From the NCBI RefSeq assembly GCF_037975245.1, contig NC_092583.1, forward strand, positions 17,752,764-17,816,763: a stretch of DNA of 64,000 bases, in the 5' to 3' direction. The notes below the pieces were generated by a model. That model searched no databases, was not told the origin of the DNA, and saw only the letters and a program-made list of their open reading frames with translations. The position numbers and the translations under genes were made by a program. The stretch is from Apostichopus japonicus. Taxonomy: Eukaryota; Echinodermata; Holothuroidea; Aspidochirotida; Stichopodidae. Numbering within the stretch: position 1 is the stretch's first letter; each line of letters opens with the position of its first letter. Below, in pieces: positions 52,049 through 63,058 of this stretch.

Positions 52049-52549
52049 TAGGTAATTGCTGTGATATAAATTTTCAGGGAATCAATCCTTCTCCATTCAA
52101 ATATTTAAATTGAATTACACTTGAACTGATACACGGAACCGTGAATATGTTAGTACATATATGCGATACACCCGCATATACATGTTGAAATTCAACATTG
52201 TTTAAAGAACGGCGATATATAGCAGTGACCCAGTTACATCGAACGTAGACTTTTTTTTTAGGGCGCTGGCATTATCGAGGTTTCAGCGAGGTTTACTGGG
52301 ACCCCGAAAACTCACGTGACCTCGGTGGCAAATTTAGATCAATGAATAGCACAGGCAAGCGTATGCGTAACAAGCCCGTACGGTACCCATGCACACATAA
52401 TGTTATAACACAGCATTTCAGATTACTGTACTGTTTACCGCAAAGGATTTTTGTACGCGATAGTTTGTTGTTTGTGTGCCTTTTGAGTAAAGAATACTGT
52501 ACGATTTTCGTACAAATTCATTCGATTAGACTAGAGTATAGTGACAATC
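52049..52549 (+). other. Presumed promoter and 5' leader of the first small paralogue
   Basis: No gene apart from out-of-frame short ORFs. A TATA-like GATATATAGC at 52212-52221 lies about 330 bases before the ATG, and the leader is AT-rich. Assignment is inference. Confidence 0.35.
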
Positions 52550-52827
52550 ATGGAAAAGGGATCAGGGCAAGGAGAATCGGGCGAAAGAAAACGACCTTAT
52601 CCTGGAACGAGCGTAGGTTCAAGTGGAGGAAGGCCATTGTTGCATGGGCCTGACAAAAACAGCAGTGCAAAGGAACAACAGCGACGAAGAGATGCCACGA
52701 AGATCTATCTTCTACGTTCCTACGTAAACTGGCAAATGGAGAAAGAACTCTACAAACATGTCCACGATTTGACTTCTGTTAGCAACGCAGATTTCGCAGA
52801 ACATTTGCTTCAGGATCACACAAAAAG
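52550..52827 (+). CDS. Exon 1 of an uncharacterised small gene (paralogue 1)
   Basis: ATG at 52550 in CAATCATGG; the exon ends ACAAAAAG/GTAATG after two bases of an Arg codon. It encodes about 92 residues: a Gly/Ser/Arg-rich start, K-R-P-Y-P-G-T, G-G-R-P-L-L-H-G-P-D, a basic stretch, Y-L-L-R-S-Y-V-N-W and F-A-E-H-L-L-Q-D-H-T-K-R. It aligns without gaps over 80 residues to the frame at 63059 (39 identities by hand). I do not recognise the family; the basic, W-containing module could bind nucleic acid, but this is not shown. Confidence 0.75.
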
Positions 52828-52896
52828 GTAATGATTTGCTAAGCTAGGCTAAAACTGTATAGGGTAATACTAGTACATAGTAGTAGTATAGTCAGT

Positions 52897-53369
52897 AGTG
52901 CGAAGTTCGGCATACTGCGAAGATCGGCCACCCCTAAGAAATACACGATTTCACCATGAAAACCTACAGGAAGAGCCAAATTTCACCAAAAAGTACGAAG
53001 CTACAGTTATTTTCTCTCCAAAATGACCCGTGTGCAAGAAATTACTTACATATTTGTCAATAAAATGACGAAGATCTATGAAGTCTGTTATAATTACTGA
53101 AAGCAACTGCGCCACCAATTTTATCACCAGCGCCACACTGTAGGTTGCGTGTCCGAACTTCGCAATACTCTAGCAAAGAAATACCAGTTCCACAATCACG
53201 AAGAATCTTCTTGGAAAACAACGTGAAAACAGTTTGCAGGAAAGAAAGTTTGGCCGTGTATCGTACTATAACAAAGTTCTCCCACCATTTGAAGTATATT
53301 TTCAGGTGATTTATACCAGAAGATTTAGTTTTGGGGTGTTTTAAGTCTTAGGTGTCCGAACTTCGAAGT
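52897..53369. mobile_element. Composite repeat with AAGTTCGG inverted ends, copy 1
   Basis: It begins AGTGCGAAGTTCGG and ends TCTTAGGTGTCCGAACTTCG, inverted relatives of each other. A further CCGAACTTCGC end at about 53151-53161 suggests one unit inserted in or joined to another. Internally it shares AAATACACGATTTCACCATG and AAGCTACAGTTATTT with copy 2. No target duplication was identified. Confidence 0.6.
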
Positions 53370-53427
53370 CACCATCCTACTACAGGGTATTGTCCTAGGT
53401 AACTGTCAGTATTGCGAATTACAGAAA

Positions 53428-53630
53428 ACTGCAAAGTTCGGACACCCCTAAGAAATACACGATTTCACCATGATAACTTACAAGCAAAAGCCAATATCAC
53501 AAAAAACTAGGAAGCTACAGTTATTTCCTCTCCAAAATGACCCGTGCGCAAGTATGTACGTACATATCTGTCAATAAAATGAAGATAGTTTTTGGGGTAT
53601 TTTAAGGCTTAGGTGTTCGAACTTCGCAGT
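53428..53630. mobile_element. MITE-like repeat with AAGTTCGG inverted ends, copy 2
   Basis: The left end ACTGCAAAGTTCGGACACCCCTAAG and the reverse complement of the right end (ACTGCGAAGTTCGAACACCTAAG) form an inverted repeat of about 22 bp. The inside matches copy 1. It is 203 bp, non-coding, with no obvious target duplication. Confidence 0.7.
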
Positions 53631-53832
53631 GTCTATGCTATTGTATTTGTAACATACATGATTTGATGAACCTAGGCTTTGTAACTAGGCCCATCATTCA
53701 TTATTTTTCCAATGGACATAGCGTATGTTAACCTTATCATACTTATCCTAGCACAAAATAGCAGTAAGTTGTATTACTGAGTCATCATCATCACTGTTTG
53801 TGAATGCTTGTCATGAGGATACTGTATAGGCC

Positions 53833-54073
53833 GTGGCTATTCTTACGACTAGTCGTAACAACTATTTATTAACTATTCTTACGACAAAGGCAAATTCAAG
53901 CGCAGTAAAGTAAATAAGCAACTGCGCATGTAGTAGGGATAACCCTAAACCTCAACCCTAACCGAAAGTTATTGTTACTCCTCGTCGTAAAATTAGTACT
54001 CCTAATCATAAAAATAGCAACTGCCCATGCGTAGTCAAAAATTATTCTTACGACTAGTTGTAAGAATAGCCAC
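53833..54073. mobile_element. MITE with 26-bp inverted ends
   Basis: The left end GTGGCTATTCTTACGACTAG, continuing TCGTAA, is matched by the reverse complement of the right end with one difference. TTACGACTAGTCGTAA is itself a 16-bp palindrome. Inside lies AACCCTAAACCTCAACCCTAACC, which resembles vertebrate-type telomere repeats. No target duplication was found. Confidence 0.72.
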
Positions 54074-55596
54074 TTTGTACTGTATACAGTTAAAAATTAA
54101 AATATCCTTCCTAAAGAAGACTGACAGGGACTGGGGGTCTTTAGTTTCACTCCTCATATTTATGCCATGGAAAGCTGGGCCTTCTCATCACCAAAAAGTA
54201 AACTGTTTTTGCCTCAACAAATTAACTAGGCATATAACATAGGACTAAGGCCTATAGTATTAGTAATAAGTATCTGAATTTAGTGTTCATAGTAACTGTA
54301 TTCCCTAATTTTGTAATATACACCATTGAGGAAGGCCTACTGTGCTGTACAAGTACAACCACATGGACCTGCAATTTTTCCTATAAAAATAATGCATCTA
54401 CATAAATAATTTAGAATCACTCCTAACTGATTCACATGTTTTCACACCGCTGCGTATGCAACTACTGTAGACCTTGGGTTTTTCTAAGGTCAGCCACAGC
54501 CAGCATATATGCAATCAAGTTTTAATGGTTCATTTGGGCAACAGGGTGTTATACTGTTATCTACTGACTGTCTTTCCAATATTCCAGTAATCATGTGTAC
54601 ATTTCTGTGTTTGGGATTTTTGAAGGAACCCAACTGCTATGCAAGAAATTAGGTAAATTAGCCTCACAAATTGAGGGACCATATTAGTACATATAGCTAT
54701 ACCTATATAAACCTTTATATAGCCATGCCTGGAGGTAAGAAAGTACCAGTTTTTTTTGTGTAGGCCTGATGCTCATACTTTATGATGCTGTGCTAAGTTA
54801 TCATATTTTTTATATATAGTCAGTACTATGCTTGTTTTTGTTCAGCTTCTTGTGAATGATCTGATGTTTAGTGTTCAAAAATTATAATATCTATTAAATT
54901 TGGTGGCCGAAACTATCTCTTGCGGAGAGTAATCTAGCGTTAAATTAATGGTAGTCTGAAATCAAGCTATTCATGTAAACTGGAATTTTTCACAATGGTG
55001 GGCTTATGTCATGGAGTAAGCTAGCATCTCAATTCTCACTCATGAAACCAACTGCTCACATAAACAGGAAGTTTACACAGTAGGTAAATAATGAGTGTAC
55101 ATCAAACTTTGATCAAAAGACTGGACATCTTTTAGCGATATGAAACCAATCAGTTCACTAAGACAGGAAGTATACATAGTAAATTTTACATTGACATGTG
55201 AGCTCAAGTTGTTGGGCAAGCAGTTGGGCAACACAAAATTATCCTTACAATTCTTGAAAGGTACCACGGTTTATGGATATGTTGAAGAAGAGTATGAAAG
55301 AATATCTCATCCTTATCTGGGTTTAAATCAATGTTGGTTAACAATATGTTATTATTGAAATCTGCCTAAGTGTTTGTTTGTTACTTTTCTCTTTCATATT
55401 TTTTCTTGGGTAGGTATGATAAAAACATGTATGTTTGTAATGATTTGGTCATTACCAGATTCATTACGCATACAATTAAGCTTGGGGTGTACAGTAAAAT
55501 TACTATTTCAGTTATATAATTTACGGACAATTTTTTTTGTTTCATTGTATAAGTTTTAAATGCATCTTTTCCGGAAAGATGCTGAAAGTTAAACAG

Positions 55597-55653
55597 AGGC
55601 ATTCTCAGCAGCTGTCACCACAATAAGATCAGTTGACACTCAGAAAGGAGAAG
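55597..55653 (+). CDS. Candidate internal exon of paralogue 1
   Basis: Between AGTTAAACAG and the donor GAGAAG/GTAAAT there are 57 open bases reading A-F-S-A-A-V-T-T-I-R-S-V-D-T-Q-K-G-E, phase 1 on both sides. They join in frame to the exon at 56310. The exon 1 donor is phase 2, so either another exon is missing or a shorter version starting at 55628 is used, whose phase 2 entry does fit. The acceptor is weak. Treat as tentative. Confidence 0.3.
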
Positions 55654-56309
55654 GTAAATTTATATGTTTATCCTTGCATGAATTACAGACTGGAAGAGCA
55701 GTGCTAATCTTATCTGATCTGATGTGATCAGAAAAATAATACAATTTCATTCTCATTAAATTCCAAAAGAAAAGAAAAAAATGGTAGCATATTGCTCATC
55801 CACTAAAAAGCATACATGTGTATGAGAATTTATAAAAGTAAGTGGGCCTGATATTGTCAGGATCTTCTTTAGAGGCAAACTGACTAGTAACAGTAAATTT
55901 AAGAGACACAATAGAGCCTGGAACAGAGAGGACATGGTGAACACAAAGAAAGAAGTTAATGGTGTATTGAACAAAAGGAGTCAGTGAAAGCAGAGGTAAT
56001 TTAGATAAACTGTGGAGTACAAAGCGAGGATGATTGGGGAGCTGAAAGTGTTCCCCTACTGGAGTCTCTATTTTCATGGTATTGACTTGTGACTAGAACT
56101 GCTTCTTGAGGGTGGTCTTGGTTTCACCAACATACTTGTAACTTCAATGTCCTCTAAACTCAATGACACCATTTAAATTGAAATATCAGTTTCCAGTGCT
56201 GCATAAGTGTGATAAGTTCTAAACAAAAGGTATATTTTTAGTCACAGCCATAGAAGCTAAAGCAGGATACTTGCAATCTAGTAACTCTTGTTTTATGTAA
56301 TCTCTACAG

Positions 56310-56533
56310 ATACTTCTGATCCAGTTACTTCAACACCTCTCAAGAAGCCATCTGCCAATGTTCTGTCCAATGTCACCAGTAGGATTAGATATGGAGCAGC
56401 ATGGGAGAGACACCTCAGACTATACGAATACACATTGCCACATTTACATGATCCTGAACAAAAGAGATCATACATTTCCCAGACTTTTGTTGACAGGTTG
56501 TGCCACATTCACAAACGTTGGATTAGCAGCTAA
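56310..56533 (+). CDS. Probable terminal exon of paralogue 1
   Basis: After TATGTAATCTCTACAG, a phase-1 entry; it reads T-S-D-P-V-T-S-T-P-L-K-K-P, R-I-R-Y-G-A-A-W-E-R-H-L-R-L-Y, Y-I-S-Q-T-F-V-D-R-L-C-H-I-H and ends W-I-S-S with TAA at 56531-56533. The acceptor is good and the composition protein-like. Attribution to the gene starting at 52550 rests on strand, distance and lack of an alternative upstream gene. The domain is not recognised. Confidence 0.55.
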
Positions 56534-58691
56534 TGATACATCTGCATCACCAGATTGAGATAAATTGCTTTCGCCCATTTTGTTCGATAGTAGCTATGAC
56601 TGTGAATCAGGAGCTTGGCCACCCTCTAAGTCAAGGTGGGCAAGGTTGGGGAAATTCAATCAAGGAGTAACAATCAGAGAATGGCCAGCTTTGTATTATT
56701 GTATATAGGCCTACACGCACAGCGTGTATAAATATCTGTATCGGTTTATTTATACTGGTGTTCATTTCCGTTGCCAGGAGGGGATATGATTTGAACGTGG
56801 GGGAGGGTGTGGAGGGATGGGGAGGGGATCCCATTTGAAGTGTTCAAACGATGCTACATTTTACATCCATCTTCTTGAATCACATGTACCCCTATCGACA
56901 TGATCAATCAGTCCTGTCTCTCACCTCCTCTCATGCACTGGTGTATTTATTTCCTGGCCAGATAACAGTTAGGCATAGTAAGGGTCAGAGGTCATCACAA
57001 CTTAAAGAGTTGTGCGAGTCCCTGTGGTCTCTTACATCCCGGTAGCAGTAGAGAGAAGAAGCCTAATAGATCAGAAACCATAATCATCTTCTGTTGTGTC
57101 TTATTTTCCAGCATCCTTGAAACATTATATCCTTCCCCTTTGATTTGTTGATGTCATAAAGCTGTATTTATGTTGTGCATTATTTAATTCCAGTATTTAG
57201 ATTGTATATTCTTCTTGTGTATTTGACAGTATCCCAGTGATCTCCATTTTTCTGCTCTTGGTTTTTTTCTCTCTGTACTTTCATATCATATCTATCTCTA
57301 CCCCTAGCCTCCATCTCCACATTTTCTTTACTCTCTTCCTTCATCCCTTCATCTGTCTTTCACTCTTTCTTTTTTGACCTCTTTCATCCCCTCTGTTTAC
57401 CCTGTATGTTTTAGTTTGCCGACTCCCCCCCCCCCCCCCCACATCTCACTCCCAAAAAAGTTCACAAGGTTGACAAGTCTCCCTGTGCTAGTCCCAAGCT
57501 ATACACCCTTGTTGTGGTGACCGTTCAGTATACTTGCAGATCAAATGGAAAGCCCCACCCCCACCCCTTATTCCCAGTGTAATGAATCGGCAAATAGAAG
57601 ATTATTCGGAGTTGTTTGTGATGGTTCAATGATCTTATAGTCAGGCATAGGCCTATATGGTTCTCTTTGTCCTTCATTGCCGTCGAAGTTTGAAATGAAT
57701 TAATCGTGCTAGGAACTTCCGGGCAATGTTTAATTTTCTGTGGCAAGAAAAAAATCTTCCCCCCAGTCTCTCCTGGTTGACTATATAGAGCCCGTACGCC
57801 TATATGGTCACAATAGTATAGATAAGTATGATCCATGCAGACAGCTAGTATATATATTTTTTAAATTCAATCCAATTTCAGTTAAAGTTTCGTGTTGTAA
57901 TTCGAGTCAGTCGTGATGAGGTGCCCCATGGTGGAGCTGGGTAACCCACCCCAACCCCGTTGCCGACTTTTTGGCATTTCGTTGGGAGCCGTTCGGAACA
58001 AGAAGCAGGATAGTCAATTCTGGGAGTACAGTACGCTGGAAAGCAATACACTGACGTGATTTAGAAAAAAAAAAGTTTTTTGCTTTGACGGCCGATGCTC
58101 AGCGAGACACTTTTCAATGGAAATAACTATTAGTTTATTGTTCATGTACTTATTCCCTTTTTGCCAATCCTTTCTAAAGAGGGTGGAGCCGCCCCTTATG
58201 GCAACGTATTTTCCTTCCCTTTTCCGTTCAAGTTTCGTTATTTTTTAATTCGGGTAAAAGGGGTGCAAGGACAGGGTTTACGTGCACCGGTTAGGAGGAC
58301 GGGGTGCAGCTAGGGCAAGTGCTCTGTGATCGCCTAAAGGGCCCGTTGCCAGGAGTCCAAAAATAATTAAATATACATATTTATCTATATATGGTATATG
58401 ACATAAAATGCTTTGTCTTTCCCTCCTGATATATAACTAAAATTTATATATAAAATACAATGTAAGCTGTGACTCTGTCTATGTATAATTAATACCTAAA
58501 TTGGCTGAAATACCAATTGTTCACACATGACGGACTTTACGTTTGATACCCAATTTTGTAATCACTTCAGTCAATTTTTTCACTCATTCGCGTTTGTCTT
58601 TTTGTGACACTAGTCAGCGTGAATCAGACATAAAGTTCATAACTATTAGTTTCTTGAGCTGTTTCTTGACTTCGACTGCTCACCATGTAGG
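56534..58691. other. 3' flank of paralogue 1
   Basis: No supported gene. It holds a G/A-rich patch near 56795-56830, a polypyrimidine-rich region about 57250-57480 with a poly-C run near 57425-57440, and AT-rich sequence. I saw no canonical AATAAA soon after the stop codon. Confidence 0.55.
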
Positions 58692-59714
58692 CACTGGCGG
58701 ATCCAGGGCCTTTGTTTGGGAGGGGCCAAAGTGGCATTAGAGTGATATGGGGGCGGGGTCTAAGGGGAGGGGGTGTCCACCTCCCATTGGGAAATTTTCT
58801 ATTGCTGAATGCCCTCAGATGCAATTTGGTGCGACAAAAGTGTACAATGGTGATGTTAATTTACTTCTAAAAAAATGTTTCCCAGGTGTAATTTTCTAAA
58901 ATATTTATAAAACAAAGTTGGGATCATCTTTCTCAAGAAATTTTATTTCTCATAGGTTATAAATTTCTTACAACCAGCCTGTAACTGCAAAATGGTGTTA
59001 AACTGTAAATCCTCATGCTCATTCATTTACATACTGTAGCTCCCAACTCTTGAGAAGGCAAATGCTGGTCCATGCCACGAATCGCCGTCCTGGGGGAGGG
59101 GTATAAGGGGAGGGGGTATACCCCTCCCCTTTTGAATTTTTTTGAATCCTGGTGATGCCTACATGTAAAATGGTGGCACTTAGAAAGGCTTTTGTCACCC
59201 AAAATTTTCTGAGAAATATGCATTTTTTTGTGTGTAACATCAATAAATTGAATTGTACAGTAGGTGATCATTCTTTCCCGTGGCATGAAAATGTTCGCTG
59301 CTCGCCCCAATGAAAAGAAATATAGGCTAATTTGAGGTTCAAATGATGCTGTATAGGAGGTTTTATACTCTATTATGCTAAATGCTAAAGAAATGATGGT
59401 TGCTAAGTCAAAATTTGATGCAAATTTTTTAAGGTATACTTGACAATTACAATGCGGTTTTTTCGGACACTTGTGCGGGTCAGCGGGTTTGGGTGTTTGA
59501 ATGCGGGTCTAATTCCCGCGAATTGCGGGTCAGTTGGGAGCTTTGCATTTAATTTTAAACCAGAAAACGAAAAGGTTTAGACTAGTCTACCACTGCTATT
59601 CCTCTCGATTTTTTTAATTTCCAATCATATGATTTAGCGGATGTTCGGAAACACTTTTTGGCTCACCTTTGGGGGGGGGCATCGCCCCCTTGGCCCCCCT
59701 TGGATCCGCCAGTG
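58692..59714. mobile_element. Inverted-repeat transposon, hAT-like
   Basis: The ends CACTGGCGGATCCA and TGGATCCGCCAGTG are perfect 14-bp inverted repeats, flanked by the perfect 8-bp duplication CATGTAGG (58684-58691 and 59715-59722). Its internal region near 59130-59225 is the reverse complement of the core in the nested element at 27376-27952. It has no transposase frame. Confidence 0.9.
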
Positions 59715-60184
59715 CATGTAGGCCTAAAAGAGTAAAAGCAGGGAACTGCTAGAGTAGCAGCTCCCTGGCCAAACTATTACGCCTGATGCAAAGCTCGACC
59801 GTTATCTATACTGTACAGCCCATTAGTTGTGAAAAGTTCTGAACGTAAAACAAAGCACAAGAGTTTTGTATCACACAACACACACGAAAACGCGGCGTAA
59901 TACCGCATACTACTGACCAGGGAGTTGTTCCATAACAACTCACTGTACTGCCACAGACAAGAAACTACGCAGGAATTTCGCCAAGGCCACCGTTCAAGTA
60001 ACCGAACCCGTTTATTACTTACTAGCCGTAAATACGGGATTGCTGAGAAATTACGAGACAACAACGACGAACCGGTAGAGGGTAGTATTGATATTATTTT
60101 TGAATCGGGTGGTGTGAAGGACAGAATTTACGAGGAAATTACGAGCGATCCCACCTTTAATTTCTATATAAACAAATGTTCCCC
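59715..60184 (+). other. Possible ORF next to an element end, unassigned
   Basis: A plus-strand frame (from 59925, no good start) reads G-I-A-E-K-L-R-D-N-N-D-E, V-E-G-S-I-D-I-I-F-E-S-G-G-V-K-D-R-I-Y and I-T-S-D-P-T-F-N-F-Y before running into transposon-related sequence at about 60185. The composition is protein-like, but there is no clear acceptor or domain. It could be an exon remnant or part of a longer relative of the adjacent element. Confidence 0.25.
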
Positions 60185-60510
60185 TGACGGACTCAAGTGG
60201 ACTGCTGGCGCTCTTTTCAGCTCTTTACCACTTTTTACTTAATCGCGATTATTGACTTTTTTATTGCGCTCTCATCTACTTATTGACATATGTCACATTT
60301 TGTTGGTGTAACACCTATTTATTCTTCGTTTATCTGCAAATTAGCCAGGCCCGGAAATGGTAATTTCCGGCGATCTAGGGAGTATCTATACTCAAAAAAC
60401 TTTCTGTCCGCTACGCTCAACCTGTGGTGGCGCTCCGCTTAGATATTTGTCGAAGGCGCCCCTACAGACCATGCTCGCCCCTCCTACCAATACCCCTAGC
60501 TCCGCCACTG
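60185..60510. mobile_element. Right part of an inverted-repeat element
   Basis: From CCTGACGGACTCAAGTGGAC onward it matches the nested element at 30956-31355, through the shared core at about 60352-60462, to the end TAGCTCCGCCACTG at 60510. The matching left end was not found, so it is truncated on the left or inserted as part of a longer relative. Confidence 0.75.
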
Positions 60511-61239
60511 CTATGTGTACGTATGCGTTCTCTCTCGGTTTGTAATGGAATGAAAGACAAAGCTTCTATAAGCACTTTGAGATGTTGTTTCTGCGGACCG
60601 AAGCAAAAGTGTATGAATATGTACAGATATTTACAAGCATTTTATTAGCCTATTAAACGTAAGCTTAAAAAACACAAGCTATGAAGGTGCGTATTTAATT
60701 GCGCAAATCACAAAATATTTGAAAAATTAACCGGAAAACGAAACTTTTAGTAGTTCCGATGCTTAAACACATTCATAGTGTGGTTAGCCATACATGTTAA
60801 TATTCATGAACCAAGATCAAGATGATTTTCTATTGACTAATGCGGCAAAGTGTAAAAGAAGGTACAAGAAATCAGTTACCATGTTGACAAAGTCCATTTA
60901 AGGACAGAGTATATAAACAGGTATATGCATGAATATTAATGAGGTCAAATGTATCTAAATTCTAGTATTATCCAAGTACATGTTTAAAGCTAATTTATGT
61001 TCACTGAATAAAATTCATGAATGCACAAAAACAACACGGTTGAATGTATGAATGAAGTGTGGCAAACCTAAAATGCCAAGAATGGAAACCATGGAATATT
61101 TGGTTCTTGTCTTGTGCTTAAAAGCCATTTCTTGCAATTTGATGAATAATTAATGACATCAAGTTGGAGACGTCATGAAAATGTGCCTATATTATGTACT
61201 AACATCATCATCCCAGTATGAACCAAATTTTATATTAAG

Positions 61240-61740
61240 CCCCGCCCACTCATTATTATTCATGAGAATCAAGAATGATAGTACACATCTTCTCATTGTG
61301 GGGCATCTATCTACCAAGTACCACATTGATTAAACCTGTCGTTTTTGCAACTGTTTTTGAGTATTTCCCATTAAGCCCCGACCATCCGTAAATATTAGTG
61401 AGGTAAAAATGTTATTGCAAAGAACATGTACATTTATGTAGATACACCACTATACAGAGTATAAACTAAATAGGACACAATGGTTGCAGAGATATTGATA
61501 TTTAAATATATTTATGTTCAGCCCCGCCTATCATTCATATTCATGAATGGGAACCAAAACAACAGAGCACATTTACTTATCATAGGGCATCTATCTACCA
61601 AGCATGACATTGATTCACCTTTTGCTTGTTGATATATGGTGTTAACAAGCTGTTTTCGACAAATTCCCATCAAGCCCCATCCACTCATGAAAATTATTTA
61701 GGTAAAATTGTTGTTGCAAGGAACGGAGGCGCCATGCTCA
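61240..61740. repeat. Diverged tandem repeat, period about 280-300 bp
   Basis: AAGCCCCGCCCACTCATTAT and CAGCCCCGCCTATCATTCAT begin two related blocks. Each contains TTCATGA, GGGCATCTATCTACCAAG, ACATTGATT, then AAGCCCC with CATCC and a TTATTGCAA or TTGTTGCAA segment. The copies differ by substitutions and small gaps. An older relative may continue to the left. Confidence 0.7.
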
Positions 61741-61837
61741 TGCGGAAACAATTATTGCCAAACTTGAGGGGACATTGCATCCTCTTCCCCTAGCGTCGGA
61801 GTTCTGTGGTTATATAATGTATATCTACTGAAAAAAG

Positions 61838-62415
61838 GGTGTGAAGACTCGCCCAAAAAAAAAGAAACGTCTAATGTCAGTAATTAGACACTAGTGTACA
61901 GTCAGTAAATACAGCTGCGGTCAATACCCACAGCACGGTGTCAGCTATAAACAGCGATCATGGAGGTACCTCCATGCAGCGATGGACATCTCAGGTCCAG
62001 CTAAAGATAACGAAGTATCACGTTTCATTATGTATGCATTCAGATGGCCGCACGCGGTTTGGGGCGAGCCTTCAATCAATGCCTATAAAATTTAACTTAT
62101 GTTTCGTCTCGTACGTGCATGATGAAAATCTACCAAAGTGAATTTAAAGGGTGAAGACTCCCGCAAAAAGAAACGTCTAATGTAATTTGACCTAGTTTCG
62201 AATTAGGTGTAACAGAAGTGTTAAACACTACCATCATTCCCAGAAAATACACACACAGGCTGCACAGCTTGCTACCATCGGTAATTAGACACTAGTGTAC
62301 ATTAAGTACATGCAACAGCGGCCAATACCCACAGCACAGAATACAAACGATACAGAGATGTGCATCTCATGTCCAGCTAAAGATAACAAGGTATCACCTT
62401 TCATTACTGTCTGCA
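61838..62415. repeat. Diverged direct duplication
   Basis: Two copies share GTGAAGACTC, AAAGAAACGTCTAATGT, TAATTAGACACTAGTGTACA, CAATACCCACAGCAC, GTCCAGCTAAAGATAAC and GTATCAC...TTTCATTA in the same order. The second copy has an insertion after its first segment. The shared segments are 250-350 bp apart. Confidence 0.8.
61959..61976. repeat. 18-bp perfect palindrome CATGGAGGTACCTCCATG
   Basis: Perfectly self-complementary. Its half-site CATGGAGGTA is the same as in the palindrome at 8003-8031. It lies in the first copy of the duplicated segment and is not preserved in the second. Confidence 0.85.
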
Positions 62416-63058
62416 TTTTGTAGCGACACGAGCATTTTTTAGTATTAGTAGTAATATCTCCATGATTGAACAGAGTAAATTATATCTTCACCTGGCTGGA
62501 TACAATTGGTGAAGGTTGCATCTTATAAACTCTTTTACAATGGATTACAAGAGGTTGGACAGGAAGTTACTCTGTCCACATATTTACCTTACTACATAAA
62601 CAGTGATTAAGCTGCTGAGAAAATGAAGGTTACTTATAGCCATATAGGGCATTATATAAGGCATAGAAGACTCGCCCCAAACCGAGTGCCGCCCATTGAA
62701 AAAGTTAAAGGTATTCTCCCAGCTCTGACATTTTTAGAGATCGGGCCAGATTCATAGGTTTCGCTGGTACACGTTTACTCCACTTTCCGAGATTGTCACG
62801 TGATACGGTATATGTAATGTACTGCTATCGAACAGTGTATTTCCCGTGTATGTTTGTACGCACTGTATCGCACAGTGTACATGCAGACTAGCTGAGCACA
62901 ACACGTACAATACCTCGCGATTGTTGCTATGTACGTTGTTATTGGGATTTAGCATTGTAGTTTGTGCAATACTAACAAGGAGGACGTTACTGCTCGTTAC
63001 ATTCATAAATTTCATATTTTATTCGCGATCACTCCTGTTGGACGCTCTTTATGTAAGC

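Larger units (their letters stand above)
52828..56309 (+). other. Intron region of paralogue 1, with repeats and a candidate exon
   Basis: It holds two copies of a repeat with AAGTTCGG ends (52897-53369, 53428-53630), an inverted-repeat element at 53833-54073 and a candidate small exon at 55597-55653. The remainder is AT-rich without supported coding sequence. Confidence 0.5.
60511..63058. other. Repeat-rich intergenic region before paralogue 2
   Basis: No supported gene. It contains diverged tandem segments at 61240-61740 and 61838-62415 (listed separately), many CATGAATATTAATGA-type motifs near 60800-61050, and an 18-bp palindrome. The last few hundred bases are the presumed promoter and leader of the gene at 63059. 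Confidence 0.5.

Noticed and set aside
53941-53963. Interstitial telomere
   Set aside because: Only three or four degenerate CCCTAA-like units, inside a MITE; too short for a telomeric relic.
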